Notes under the pieces: model-generated
The model's database searches: none
What the model was told of the DNA's origin: nothing
Seen by the model: only the letters and a program-made list of their open reading frames with translations
Program-made: the position numbers and the translations under genes
DNA from: Streptomyces sp. JH34
GTDB lineage: Bacteria > Actinomycetota > Actinomycetes > Streptomycetales > Streptomycetaceae
Length of the DNA stretch: 64,000 bases
NCBI RefSeq assembly: GCF_029428875.1
Contig: NZ_JAJSOO010000001.1
Location: forward strand, 7,102,501 to 7,166,500
Reading direction: 5' to 3'
Part shown: one piece after another, positions 1-8,670 of the stretch
Layout of the letters: the number at the start of each line of letters is the position of its first letter
Position numbering within the stretch: position 1 is the first letter of the stretch

Positions 1-1585
1 GCAGCACCAGGACGTCGAAACTGTACGAGTTGAGAAGGGTGTAGAGCAGACCCAGCATGGCCGTGACGAAGAAGGACATCACCGCGTAGGACAGGGGAGC
101 GGTGAAGAACATCGCGAAGATGAAGACGAGTACCAGGGCGAACGCGACCCAGGTGTGGTCACCGACCAGTCCCGCCAGCGCGACTCCGGCCACGGCGCCC
201 AGGAGGGTTCCCAGGAGCCGGCGGTAGCCCTTGACCAGGATCTCACCGGTGGAGGCGGTGTTGAGGAAGACCACCCAGCACGTCAGAACGGCCCAGTACC
301 AGCGCTGGGTGGAGAGGAGTTCGCCCCCGATCATCGCCAGGACCGAGCCCACCGACACCTGGAAGGCAGCCCGTGTGGTGGGGCGCTGCAATCCCGTACG
401 GTCGTCACCCCCGGGCTCCTCGGTGGAGGCGAGCGCGATGTCCTCCGCGTCGAACTCCTCGCGCGAACGGGTGGTCGCCGGTGAGTCGTCGGACTCGTCC
501 TGCGGCCCGTCCAGAGCCAGTCGCAGACCGAGGACGGATCGTGCCGCCTCACCTATGCCGCGGAAGGCGTCCTGGATTCCCGCGGGGGCGGGGGGAAGCT
601 TCTCCTCGTCGCGGTAGCCGAGCAGCCTGTTGCGGATGTGGGCGACCGCCGTGCCTCCCTCCCTCGACGCGGGCCGGTCCACCAGGAGATGGAGCGCCTT
701 GAGGTCGCGGCGCAGGGCCATGGTCGCGTCGTCCTCGGCAGGCTTCCAGTCCCCGGTGAGCGGCACGGGCGCGTGAGGCAGATGAAGGGTGAGGGTGTCC
801 GCACGCTCGGCACTCCGGGCGTTCAGCAGCAGCATGCCGAGCCGCTCCGTGGAGATCTCGGCGTCCGCGACCCGGCGTTGCAGCAGCGCCGCCTTGTCCG
901 CGTCCTGGGTGCCCTCCTCCAGACGGCCCTGGATCATCAGAGCGGCTTCGTGCAGCCGCGCGGTGCTCCGCCGCATGTCGTCGAGCACCTTCTCCAACTG
1001 CTCGGGTTCGGCGTCGAGCAGTTCGATCTGCAGGGAGACGAGCTGGGCGACCCGTGTCCGGAAGGCATCGCGCAGTCGCGTCAGGACGCGCCGAGGTGTC
1101 TCCGGGACGACGGCGAACCGCACCACCGCACTGCAGCCGAACCCGATGACCAGGGCAAGACAGAGTGCGGGCAGGGCAGCCGTCGAGGCGCCGACGAACA
1201 GGGAGAGGAAGTAGATCTGAAAGCCGATGAGGCCGAGTGCCGTGCCCCGGTCGCCGAACCGCCGGCAGTAGACGGCGCCGAAGATGAGTGCGACGAAGAA
1301 GAGGTCGCCCACGATGACCTGAGAGGTCAGCAGCGCACTGAGCGACGTGGCGGCGAGTGCCACCGGCAGGCCCAGAGCGAGGGTGACCGCCTGGTCGCGT
1401 ACGAGAGTGTCCTTGATCGCGAAGGTCGCGGTCATCGCGGTCATCGCACCGGCGACCATGTGCGTGACATCGGTGCCGAGCACCGCCAGGACCATCAGCG
1501 TGAGTCCGATCGCCGCGACGGTCCGCAGCCCCGCGCTGAGCCGGAGCAACCCCGGGTCGGACGCCGCGAACCGATCCCACATCAT
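1..1585 (-). CDS. FUSC family membrane protein (3' end outside window)
   Basis: Integral membrane protein of the FUSC/aromatic-acid-exporter type, likely moving small aromatic or organic anions out of the cell. I translated it by hand because it has no stop in the window; about 528 residues are visible. It starts MWDRFAAS (an extra ATG lies directly upstream) and has the usual two-half layout: about four hydrophobic segments in residues 15-160, a soluble stretch with helical arginine/leucine runs (about 165-390), then a second hydrophobic block beginning RWYWAVLTCWVVF, the conserved start of the second FUSC half. The last visible residues still lie in a membrane segment, so the C-terminus is missing. 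The next gene, a DoxX homologue, is divergent. The substrate cannot be read from sequence. Confidence 0.85.
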   Translation of the reverse strand, partial: MMWDRFAASDPGLLRLSAGLRTVAAIGLTLMVLAVLGTDVTHMVAGAMTAMTATFAIKDTLVRDQAVTLALGLPVALAATSLSALLTSQVIVGDLFFVALIFGAVYCRRFGDRGTALGLIGFQIYFLSLFVGASTAALPALCLALVIGFGCSAVVRFAVVPETPRRVLTRLRDAFRTRVAQLVSLQIELLDAEPEQLEKVLDDMRRSTARLHEAALMIQGRLEEGTQDADKAALLQRRVADAEISTERLGMLLLNARSAERADTLTLHLPHAPVPLTGDWKPAEDDATMALRRDLKALHLLVDRPASREGGTAVAHIRNRLLGYRDEEKLPPAPAGIQDAFRGIGEAARSVLGLRLALDGPQDESDDSPATTRSREEFDAEDIALASTEEPGGDDRTGLQRPTTRAAFQVSVGSVLAMIGGELLSTQRWYWAVLTCWVVFLNTASTGEILVKGYRRLLGTLLGAVAGVALAGLVGDHTWVAFALVLVFIFAMFFTAPLSYAVMSFFVTAMLGLLYTLLNSYSFDVLVL

Positions 1586-1805
1586 GGCCCCGCCCCGCCG
1601 CCGCACTGCCCTCACCCTGCACTTTCTTCCGCTGTCCGCCACGATCCACGCGCTGTTCAGCATCGCACGGTGGGGAACCGGAGGACGAACGCAGGTCTAC
1701 GTCCTGTCCGATCGCGGTCCGGTCGCCTGTTCCGCGACTGCGTTCCGGGGGAGTCCGCGAGGAACCGGGACGCGTGTGCGGAGCGAAGCAGGGCACGTGC
1801 GGAGC

Positions 1806-2357
1806 ATGGCAATCCTGAGGAAAGTCGCACGCCCCCTGCTCGCCTCCGTCTTCGTCTCCGGCGGGTTCCGCACGCTTCGGGCCCCGCACTCCGTGGCCGG
1901 TGCGGCCGAGCCGGTGGCCCGGCCCGTCGCGGTGCGCGTTCCGCAGCTTCCGGACGACACGGTGCGACTCGTGCAGATCAACAGTGCCGTGCAGGTCGGT
2001 GCCGGAGTGCTCCTCGCCGCCGGTCGGTTCCCGCGAGCCTCCGCTCTCGCGCTGGCCGCCTCGCTGGTGCCCACGACCCTGGCGGGGCACGCCTGGTGGA
2101 AGGCGCAGGACCCTGAGGAACGAGCACGTCAGCGTGTGCAGTTCACGAAGAACCTCTCCTTGCTCGGGGGGCTGCTCATCGCGGCGGCGGACACCCATGG
2201 CAAACCCTCGCTCGCCTACCGCTCACGGGCCGCGGCTACTCTCGGAGCGCGTAGCGCCCGCAGCACGGGAAACGCCGTGGGTGCCGCGGTGGCGGACAGG
2301 GCGCAAGCCGTCAGGTCGGCAGCCGGTGCCGTTCGGGAACACCTCCCGACCGGCTGA
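1806..2357 (+). CDS. DoxX family membrane protein
   Basis: A 183-residue small membrane protein of the DoxX group. The ATG opens MAILRKVARPLLASVFVSGG, the typical DoxX opening with a first membrane helix containing ARPLLAS. Further hydrophobic stretches lie near residues 60-80, 84-100 and 122-135, and the conserved HAWWKAQDP / FTKNLSLLGGLL blocks are visible. The tail is alanine- and arginine-rich. A GGAG stretch sits just upstream of the start. DoxX proteins are linked to redox and thiol-stress complexes in mycobacteria; that role is family knowledge, not shown here. It is transcribed toward the sigma factor gene, with two strong hairpins between them. Confidence 0.85.
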   Translation: MAILRKVARPLLASVFVSGGFRTLRAPHSVAGAAEPVARPVAVRVPQLPDDTVRLVQINSAVQVGAGVLLAAGRFPRASALALAASLVPTTLAGHAWWKAQDPEERARQRVQFTKNLSLLGGLLIAAADTHGKPSLAYRSRAAATLGARSARSTGNAVGAAVADRAQAVRSAAGAVREHLPTG

Positions 2358-2370
2358 CGCCTTCGAGGCC

Positions 2371-2417
2371 GGCCCTGGTTCCTCCGCCGGGTGAGCACTC
2401 CGCGGAGGAACCGGGCC
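2371..2417. terminator. GC-rich hairpin, first of two between convergent genes
   Basis: Arms GGTTCCTCCGC (2377-2387) and GCGGAGGAACC (2402-2412) pair perfectly. The stem extends through GGCCC/GGGCC if one T is bulged. It lies just after the DoxX stop and is most likely a terminator; there is no U-tract. Confidence 0.7.
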
Positions 2418-2427
2418 CCAAGCGAGG

Positions 2428-2479
2428 AACCCGCCTGTGGGCGGGCATGCCTGTGCGCATGCCCGCCCACAGGCGGGTT
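2428..2479. terminator. Very long perfect hairpin, bidirectional terminator
   Basis: Two 23-base arms (2428-2450 and 2457-2479) are perfect reverse complements around the 6-base loop CTGTGC. It sits between the convergent DoxX and sigma factor genes, so a bidirectional terminator is the simplest reading. The palindrome is longer than most terminators in this window. Confidence 0.75.
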
Positions 2480-2695
2480 CGGGGTGGTGGAGCGTCACGT
2501 GGGCACGTCGGCGGCGCGCGGTGCGACGCGTCAGAGGTCGGCAGCGCCATGACCCGAGCCTGCGACGAGCCGCCGCCCCGGCTGCGGGAGCCGAGCTTCC
2601 GGACGGGCAGGCGTGCCGGACATCCGAAGGCGGCACCCGCGAGGTCGCGTGATGCGGCGGCACGACACGTTCGTGTGCAGGAAACGGGTGGTCTC

Positions 2696-3580
2696 TCAGG
2701 CCAGCATTCCCGCCCGGAGCTTGCCCAGGGTGCGGGTGAGCAGACGGGAGACGTGCATCTGGGAGACGTCGAGCTCCGCGCCGATCTGGGACTGCGTCAT
2801 CTCCTGGCCGAACCGCATCTCGATGAGCCGGCGCTCGCGGTCGTCCAGCTTTTCCAGGAGCGGCGCCAGAGCGTGCAGGTTCTCCACCGTCTCCATGGCG
2901 GAGTCCGGCTCACCCAGGATGTCGGCGAACGTCCTGGACGCCGCCCCCGTGGTCTCACCGGTGTCCGTCGGCATGTCGAGCGAGCCGGCCGTGTAGCCGT
3001 TCGACGCGATGATGCCTTCGATCACCTCGTCCTCCGTACGGTCCAGATGCTCGGCCAACTCCTTCACCGTCGGATCACGGTCGAGCCGGACGGAGAGCTC
3101 GTCCTTGGCCTTGGCGAGCTCCACGCGGAGTTCCTGCAGGCGTCGGGGGACGTGGACGGCCCAGGTGGTGTCCCGGAAGAAGCGCTTTATCTCCCCGACG
3201 ATGTAGGGGACGGCGAAGGTCGCGAACTCGACCTCCCGCGAGAGCTCGAACCGGTCGATGGCCTTGATGAGGCCTATGGTGCCGACCTGGGTGATGTCCT
3301 CCATGTCGCCGCTGCCCCTGTTGCGGAAGCGGCGGGCGGCGAAACGGACCAGGGAGATGTTCATCTCGACAAGGGTGTTGCGCGCGTACTGGTATTCGTG
3401 CGTGCCCTCTTCGAGGACCTGCAGGCGCTCGAAGAAGAGCGTCGACAGAGCCCGGGCGTCCTTCGGCGTGACCTTGCCGGCGTCCTCGATCCAGGGCAGT
3501 TCACCTATGCGTTCCGGCAAGGCCTCGGGGGCCGACACCTCATCAGTACGTACGGTTCCGGCTGTCTGTCCAGCGATCAC
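2696..3580 (-). CDS. RNA polymerase sigma factor, SigB/SigF family
   Basis: Alternative sigma factor of the SigB/SigF/SigG group, about 294 residues. Region 2 is clear (ISLVRFAARRFRNRG, DITQVGTIGLIKAIDRF, then FATFAVPYIVGEIKRFFRD for -10 recognition). Region 3 follows (HVPRRLQELRVEL, RDPTVKELAEHL), and region 4 ends the protein (RLIEMRFGQEMTQSQIGAEL with DVSQMHVSRLL). The GTG at 3580 is preferred because AGGGAGG lies 9 bases ahead; an upstream in-frame GTG at 3589 would abut that ribosome-binding site. No anti-sigma kinase is adjacent, but a SpoIIE-type phosphatase is divergent and a STAS antagonist lies 2.3 kb away, the partners used to control this sigma class. General or osmotic/oxidative stress control is inferred. 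Confidence 0.92.
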   Translation of the reverse strand: MIAGQTAGTVRTDEVSAPEALPERIGELPWIEDAGKVTPKDARALSTLFFERLQVLEEGTHEYQYARNTLVEMNISLVRFAARRFRNRGSGDMEDITQVGTIGLIKAIDRFELSREVEFATFAVPYIVGEIKRFFRDTTWAVHVPRRLQELRVELAKAKDELSVRLDRDPTVKELAEHLDRTEDEVIEGIIASNGYTAGSLDMPTDTGETTGAASRTFADILGEPDSAMETVENLHALAPLLEKLDDRERRLIEMRFGQEMTQSQIGAELDVSQMHVSRLLTRTLGKLRAGMLA

Positions 3581-3841
3581 TGGTCCCACCCTCCCTGGTG
3601 CTGAGTGCGCTTTCAGACGAGCCCCTGCCCTGCCTCGGAAGCCCTATGCGCGAGGAACCACTTTTTCTTGCTGTGAGGAAACAGTTGTCCCTGGACATCG
3701 TAAGATGAGCAGTGCCGTCCACCGGTGCGATCCTTCGCCGCGCCGTGCTGGATCGGGTACAGGCCCCGTACGCTGGAGGCCGGGGGCCGGGGCCCGGAAG
3801 CGGTCCGGGTTTCGGCGCAGCACGACGAGAAACAGGATCAC

Positions 3842-5029
3842 GTGGACAGATTCGCTGCGGTCGAGCGGGAGCTGCGCAAGGCCGCGCCCCATCGGCTCCT
3901 CGACGTCGTCTCGGCGGCTCTGCGGGAGCGGTTCGACGTGCGGAACGTGTCGTTGCGGCTCGCCGACTACGGCATGACCACACTCCAGGTGGTGTCCGAG
4001 GTGCCGATCGCCGAGCCGGTGCCCGTGCACGACAGCCCGCAGGGCAGGGCCTTCGGAGCGCAGGAGCCGTATGTGGAGCCTCGCAGCACGCCGGGACCGG
4101 TGGTCGTGCACCTCCCGGTGACCGTACGGGGCGACCGGCTCGGTGTCCTGACCGTCACGGCGTCCGAGGAAGGCTGTTCCCGGACGGATCTGGCGGAGAT
4201 GCAGCAGATCTGCGAAGCGCTCGGCCACGAGATCCTGGTGGCCGAGCGGGACACCGACCTCTACCTCCTCGCCCGACGTGCCACCCGGCTGACGCTGGCC
4301 GCCGAGATGCAGTGGCAGTTGCTGCCCGGTCGCTCCGTGTCCCGCCCCGAATTCAGGATGGGCGCCCATCTGGAGCCCGCGTACGCGATCTTCGGCGACA
4401 ACTTCGACTGGTCGGTTTCGGCCCATCACCTCACGCTCACCGTCACCAACGGCATGGGCCAGGGGATGGAGGCGGCCCTGCTGGCCAATCTCGTCGTCAA
4501 CGCGCTGCGGAACGCCCGACGGGCCGGCCTCGACCTCGCCGGTCAGGCCAGCCTCGCCGACCAGGCCGTCTACGCGCAGCACCGTGGTGCGCTGCACGCG
4601 GCGGTCCTGCTGCTGCGTTTCGACCTCGCCACGGGTGAGGTGGAGGCCGTGGACGCGGGATCCCCCCGGATGTGGCGGCTGAGGGGGCGCACCGTCGATG
4701 CCCTCGAGTTCGACGCGCAGCTCCCGCTCGGCATGTTCGAGGAGACGGAGTACGTGGTACAGCACCTGCGCGTAGAACCCGGCGACCGGCTGTTGATCGG
4801 CAGCGACGGGGTCTACGAGAGCGCCTCGGGCGCGGGGGAGTACTACGGGCAGCGCGCCCTCGCGCGGTCGCTGTCCGCGCACCGCTTCCTGCCGTCCGAG
4901 CAGGTGCCTCTGGCGGTACTGCGTGACCTGCGGGACCACAGGGGGGCCGCACCGCTGGACGACGACGCCCTGGTGGTCTGCCTGGACTGGTTCGCCCGGC
5001 GATCCTCCACCGGAGCCGCGTCCGTGTGA
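3842..5029 (+). CDS. SpoIIE/PP2C-type phosphatase with altered active site
   Basis: Cytosolic protein of 395 residues with an N-terminal GAF-like region (about 10-135) and a C-terminal PP2C/SpoIIE domain (about 150-385). Such enzymes normally dephosphorylate STAS anti-anti-sigma factors. The GTG start follows AGGATCAC; upstream codons in the same frame lack protein-like composition. GDNFDW (185-190) stands where active members have GGDWYD, and TNGMGQG (202-208) where they have D-x-x-GHG, so one metal-binding aspartate appears to be Asn and the His is Gln. The terminal D-D-D-A-L motif is kept. It may be weakly active or a pseudo-phosphatase with a sensory or scaffold role. It is divergent from the sigma factor gene. 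Confidence 0.85.
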   Translation: MDRFAAVERELRKAAPHRLLDVVSAALRERFDVRNVSLRLADYGMTTLQVVSEVPIAEPVPVHDSPQGRAFGAQEPYVEPRSTPGPVVVHLPVTVRGDRLGVLTVTASEEGCSRTDLAEMQQICEALGHEILVAERDTDLYLLARRATRLTLAAEMQWQLLPGRSVSRPEFRMGAHLEPAYAIFGDNFDWSVSAHHLTLTVTNGMGQGMEAALLANLVVNALRNARRAGLDLAGQASLADQAVYAQHRGALHAAVLLLRFDLATGEVEAVDAGSPRMWRLRGRTVDALEFDAQLPLGMFEETEYVVQHLRVEPGDRLLIGSDGVYESASGAGEYYGQRALARSLSAHRFLPSEQVPLAVLRDLRDHRGAAPLDDDALVVCLDWFARRSSTGAASV

Positions 5030-5054
5030 GCCGAGCGGGCGAACCGGTCCGTCT

Positions 5055-5576
5055 TCACCCGGTCGACCGCAAGGGTCTCGCCCCGTCGCTGTCCTGCCCC
5101 GCGGCTGCGGCCGCGCCGCGGAAGGCCCTGAGCCCTTCGAGGAGCGAACGCCGTGCCTTGGCGGGCATGGCGTCGATGGTGGCCATGAGAATCTCTTCCC
5201 GGCGCGTGCGCAGGTCGACGAGGTACGCCCTGCCATGGCTGGTCAGCCGGAGCTCCAGCTCGCGGCGGCTCACCGGGCTCGGGGCACGCTCCACGAACCC
5301 GGTGGCCTGCAGCCGGTCGCACAGCCTGCTGACCGAGGGCGAGGCCGATCCCAGGGCCTCGGCGAGCATGCGCAGATTGATGCCCTCCTCCCGGTCCAGC
5401 GTGTACAGGACACGGAGCTGGGAGGGGGAGACCGGGCCCGTCGGGACGGCGTCGCGTCCGTGTTCCCAGAGGACTTCGAGGAGTTCGACGAATTCGGAAC
5501 CCTCACGGGCCGCGTCCCGGGACCGCTGGTCGGCTTCGGGGTTCAGGCCCATTTCGATGACACTCCGATTCGGCAT
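5055..5576 (-). CDS. MarR family transcriptional regulator
   Basis: Winged-helix regulator of about 173 residues. The central part shows the MarR DNA-binding domain: SPSQLRVLYTLDREEGINL, then MLAEALGSASPSVSRLCDRLQATGFVER (recognition helix) and the wing VSRRELELRLTSHG. The start MPNRSVIEM is chosen because residues upstream look non-coding; the ATG at 5552 (MGLNPEAD), with GGAG 10 bases ahead, is an alternative. It ends 25 bases from the convergent phosphatase gene and is divergent from the STAS gene. A perfect 7+7 palindrome in the shared upstream region is a good candidate operator, so it may repress itself and the STAS gene. Confidence 0.88.
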   Translation of the reverse strand: MPNRSVIEMGLNPEADQRSRDAAREGSEFVELLEVLWEHGRDAVPTGPVSPSQLRVLYTLDREEGINLRMLAEALGSASPSVSRLCDRLQATGFVERAPSPVSRRELELRLTSHGRAYLVDLRTRREEILMATIDAMPAKARRSLLEGLRAFRGAAAAAGQDSDGARPLRSTG

Positions 5577-5735
5577 TGCCTCACTGGTCCGTCCGGCCAC
5601 CGGACCGAGCGAGGCGCCGGACATCCGATGCGCTCGTGCGGAAAGCCAGGACAAGGGTTCCGGGACACACGCGTGGCCCCGAATATCGTACCCCTGACCG
5701 CCGCGGACTTCCGAGAGTCGCGTCCGGCACCCATA

Positions 5736-5753
5736 TGTTGCCATGCGGCAACA
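5736..5753. promoter_or_regulatory. Palindrome TGTTGCC-N4-GGCAACA, likely MarR operator
   Basis: TGTTGCC (5736-5742) and GGCAACA (5747-5753) are perfect inverted repeats around ATGC. Size and position between the divergent marR-like and STAS genes fit a MarR dimer site. Binding is inferred. Confidence 0.55.
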
Positions 5754-5862
5754 GTTGTCATCGGGTACGGTTCCGCAGGCGACATCCGATGCGTGATCAT
5801 TCGGCGGTCACCGTCGGTCCCGCCGCGACGGCGCCCGCTCCCGGCCTGGAGTTCTGATACCC

Positions 5863-6297
5863 ATGACACCGCACCAGCCCCTCACTCTCACTGTCCGGCA
5901 CCCGGCGGACTCGATCGCGGTCCTCACCGTCGCGGGCGAGATCGACGTGGACAGTGCGCCGGCCCTGCGGACGAGGGCTCTGGAACTGATCAGGCAGGGC
6001 AGACCGCACGTGATCCTCGACCTGACGCCGGTGGAGTTCTGCGACTCGTCCGGTCTCAACACGATGATCGGCATCCTGCGGTACGCGAAGGACCGGCACG
6101 GCTCCCTCTCCCTGGCCGGCACGCCCCCGCACCTCATCAGGCTGCTGGCCGTCACAGGGGTCGGCGAACTGATCCCGGTGCTTCCCACGGTCACGGAGGC
6201 CCTGACTCACGTCGTCATGCCCGGAGAGACGCCGGAGGAGTGCGGGACCCGCCAGACGGACGAGGACTCCCCGGCGAGGCCCGCACGCGGCCGGTAG
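5863..6297 (+). CDS. STAS-domain anti-sigma factor antagonist
   Basis: A 144-residue STAS protein of the SpoIIAA/RsbV/BldG type. Unphosphorylated forms bind an anti-sigma kinase and free the sigma factor. Visible marks are the first strand SIAVLTVAGEIDVDSAP, the strand HVILDLTPVEFCDSSGLNTM with the DSSG loop (61-64) that carries the phosphorylated serine, and LSLAGTPPHLIRLLAVTGV at the end of the fold. The last 20 residues are charged and probably disordered. With the nearby SigB-type sigma factor and SpoIIE-type protein it forms a scattered partner-switching group, though no kinase is in the window. Confidence 0.9.
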   Translation: MTPHQPLTLTVRHPADSIAVLTVAGEIDVDSAPALRTRALELIRQGRPHVILDLTPVEFCDSSGLNTMIGILRYAKDRHGSLSLAGTPPHLIRLLAVTGVGELIPVLPTVTEALTHVVMPGETPEECGTRQTDEDSPARPARGR

Positions 6298-6362
6298 CCC
6301 ATCGGCGAGGTGAACGCGGCGCGACACCTCCGGCCGCAGGCCGGCCCCTCGCGCGGTTCCTG

Positions 6363-6971
6363 TCACGGCCCGCGCCAGACATTGGCGAACGCGGCGTTCT
6401 CGATGGCCCGCCTCTGCCGTACGGCCTCGAGCTCCATCACCGCGTCACCGACGGCGAGGAGCACCGTCGTCACGCCCTCGTCCTCGGGTCCCGGCTCGTC
6501 CTCCGGTCGTCCGCCGGAAACGCCCGCTGCCGACGCGAGGGCCGCGAGCACGGGCTCACCGTCCTCCCAGCGGTCCAGAGCCCGGCGACGGGAGGGAGTG
6601 TCGGCCGCTTCCATACGGTCCGCTCCGGACGGGAACCGGCCCCGGCGTCCGTGGCCCAGTTCGCCGTCCTCTTCGAGCGCGGCCTGATAGACGTCGGCGA
6701 GTTCGCGTCCCCGCCGCCACAGCCAGTCGTCGACCCGTTCGTACGGCTCCTGTCCGTCGAGCGCCGACGCGGCCGCGGCCAGGAGGCGATCATCCACGGC
6801 CGGCTGTCCTTCCGGGACGATCCGGTCGCCGTCCAGGGTGACCGCGCGAACCGAGACGAGGTCGATGAGCTCCGCCCCCGCCAGTGCGAGCGACAGGTCT
6901 CCCTGCCCCACGGGCCGGTCCGGCGACCCCAGACGCAGTGCGATGATGAACAGGTCTTTCGCCGTGGTCAT
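6363..6971 (-). CDS. GPP34 (GOLPH3-like) family protein
   Basis: A 202-residue GPP34 family protein, the bacterial relative of Golgi phosphoprotein 3/Vps74, expanded in Streptomyces and of unknown role there. The start TTAKDLFIIALRLGS with GQGDLSLALAGAELIDL is the diagnostic N-terminal block. The later YERVDDWLWRRGRELADVY and the C-terminal helix LLAVGDAVMELEAVRQRRAIENAA complete the fold. AGGGGG lies 6 bases before this ATG, which excludes the roughly 80 extra codons upstream in frame. In eukaryotes the fold binds phosphoinositides and membrane-protein tails, so membrane association is possible. It lies downstream of the catalase, separated by a strong terminator. Confidence 0.88.
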   Translation of the reverse strand: MTTAKDLFIIALRLGSPDRPVGQGDLSLALAGAELIDLVSVRAVTLDGDRIVPEGQPAVDDRLLAAAASALDGQEPYERVDDWLWRRGRELADVYQAALEEDGELGHGRRGRFPSGADRMEAADTPSRRRALDRWEDGEPVLAALASAAGVSGGRPEDEPGPEDEGVTTVLLAVGDAVMELEAVRQRRAIENAAFANVWRGP

Positions 6972-7065
6972 GTACGGCCCCCTCGGATTCGTCCGACGTC
7001 GTCGAAGTCGTATGTCTGCTGGAGCGCATCGGCCTTGCCCGCGCCGGGCCCCAGCAGACAGCATG

Positions 7066-7107
7066 CCGCCCCCCGCGCCCCGGCGTCGGCCGGGGCGCGG
7101 GGGGCGG
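7066..7107 (-). terminator. 19-bp perfect hairpin terminator after catalase
   Basis: Arms 7066-7084 and 7089-7107 are perfect complements around the loop GTCG, beginning 39 bases past the catalase stop. All-GC stem, no U-tract, as is usual in Streptomyces. Confidence 0.8.
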
Positions 7108-7146
7108 ACGGCCCGTAGGCCCGGTGCGTCGTGGTACGCCCCGGTA

Positions 7147-8670
7147 TCAGGCCTTGTCCTGCATGGAACGGCGCGCGGGGTTGCCCTGTTCCGACGCCTT
7201 GGGATCCTTCTCACCCGCCTTGGCGCGCACCCCCTGCTCGACGCGCTTGCCGATCGTCTTGTCGATGTTCGACCAGTACTCGAACGCCCGCGCCAGCACC
7301 GGCTCGGACACGCCGTTGAGCAGGTGACCGACGACGTTGTCCACGAGCCGGTCCCGAGCCGCGTCGTCCAGCACCTCGCGCACCATGGTGCCGGCCTGGC
7401 CCCAGTCGTCGTCCTCCGCGTGGTCGACGTACGCCGCGCGGGTGATCTCCCCGTCGGCGTGCCAGCTCGGAGGGGATCCGTAACGCGTGGTGTCGGCCGC
7501 CGGTCCGCCCTTCGAGTTCGGGGCGTAGACGGGATCGGTGGTCTTCCGGTACGCCATCGCTCCGTCCTTGGAGTAGGTGTGCACCGGGACGACGGGCGCG
7601 TTGACGGGGAGCTGCTGGTAGTTGGCTCCGATGCGGTAGCGGTGGGCGTCCGCGTACGAGAAAAGCCGTGCGAGCAGCATGCGGTCCGGGCTCGGGCCGA
7701 TGCCGGGGACCAGGTTGTTCGGCTGGAAGGCGGCCTGCTCGATCTCGGCGTGGTTGTCCGTGGGGTTGCGGTCCAGCGTCATCTTCCCGACCTTGATCAG
7801 CGGGTAGTCGCCGTGCGGCCACACCTTGGTCAGGTCGAACGGGTTGAACCGGTAGTCCACCGCGTCCTCGTACGGCATGACCTGGACGTAGAGCGTCCAC
7901 GTCGGGTAGTCGCCGTCGCGGATGTGCTCGAAGAGGTCACGCATGTGGTAGTCGGTGTCGGCCGAAGCCATCTGGTCGGCCTCGTGCTGGGTGAACGTCT
8001 CGACGCCCTGGTCGGTCTTGAAGTGGTACTTCACCCAGGAGCGCTCACCCTGCGCGTTGATCCACATGTACGTGTGCGAGGTGTAGCCGTTCATGTGACG
8101 CCAGCTGCGCGGGATGCCGCGGTCGCCCATCAGCCAGGTGACCTGGTGGGCCGACTCGGGTGAGAGGGTCCAGAAGTCCCACTGCATGTCGTGGTCGCGG
8201 AGGTTGTTGTCCGCGCGGCGCTTCTGGGACCGGATGAAGTGCTGGAACTTCATCGGGTCCTTCACGAAGAACACGGGGGTGTTGTTTCCCACCATGTCGT
8301 AGTTGCCTTCGCTCGTGTAGAACTTCACCGCGAAGCCGCGCGGGTCGCGCCAGGTGTCCGGGCTGCCCCGCTCGCCGGCGACGGTGGAGAAACGGATCAC
8401 GAGGTCGGTCGTGGTGCCGGGCTGGAAGAGCGCGGCCTTGGTGTAGCCGCTGACGTCCCCGGTCACCTCGAAGTGCCCGAAAGCCCCGCTGCCCTTGGCG
8501 TGCGGCTGACGCTCGGGGATCCGTTCACGGTTGAACTGGGCCATCTGCTCGATCAGGTACGAGTCCTGCAGCAGGATGGGCCCGGCGGGACCGACGGTGA
8601 GTGAGTGCTCGTCGCTCTCGACAGGAACGCCTGCGTCGGTGGTGGTCGGCTCGTGCGCTGCGCTGGTCAC
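7147..8670 (-). CDS. katA: Monofunctional haem catalase
   Basis: Clade-type monofunctional catalase of 507 residues, splitting hydrogen peroxide to water and oxygen in the cytosol. The distal-side His is in ERQPHAKGSGAFGHFEV, the conserved Asn in MVGNNTPVFFVKDP, and the proximal haem-ligand Tyr in LARLFSYADAHRYRIG. FDLTKVWPHGDYPLIKVG is the family's central signature. The GTG start (TSAAHEPTTT follows) has AAGGGG at good spacing; 19 further upstream codons have no ribosome-binding site. Full family length with no lesion. No peroxide regulator gene is adjacent, and I see no convincing Fur-type box upstream. The name katA is a family label; orthology to one of several Streptomyces catalases is not established. 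Confidence 0.95.
   Translation of the reverse strand: MTSAAHEPTTTDAGVPVESDEHSLTVGPAGPILLQDSYLIEQMAQFNRERIPERQPHAKGSGAFGHFEVTGDVSGYTKAALFQPGTTTDLVIRFSTVAGERGSPDTWRDPRGFAVKFYTSEGNYDMVGNNTPVFFVKDPMKFQHFIRSQKRRADNNLRDHDMQWDFWTLSPESAHQVTWLMGDRGIPRSWRHMNGYTSHTYMWINAQGERSWVKYHFKTDQGVETFTQHEADQMASADTDYHMRDLFEHIRDGDYPTWTLYVQVMPYEDAVDYRFNPFDLTKVWPHGDYPLIKVGKMTLDRNPTDNHAEIEQAAFQPNNLVPGIGPSPDRMLLARLFSYADAHRYRIGANYQQLPVNAPVVPVHTYSKDGAMAYRKTTDPVYAPNSKGGPAADTTRYGSPPSWHADGEITRAAYVDHAEDDDWGQAGTMVREVLDDAARDRLVDNVVGHLLNGVSEPVLARAFEYWSNIDKTIGKRVEQGVRAKAGEKDPKASEQGNPARRSMQDKA

Noticed and set aside
549..2198. Long open frame on the minus strand opposite the FUSC and DoxX genes
   Set aside because: Composition is Arg/Gly/Pro-rich as in antisense frames of GC-rich DNA; the real FUSC frame reads as membrane protein.
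3755..3760. GGGTAC as a SigB-type -10 upstream of the phosphatase (and again at 5763-5768 before the STAS gene)
   Set aside because: No GNNT element 14-16 bases upstream at either place, so SigB-type promoters are not supported.
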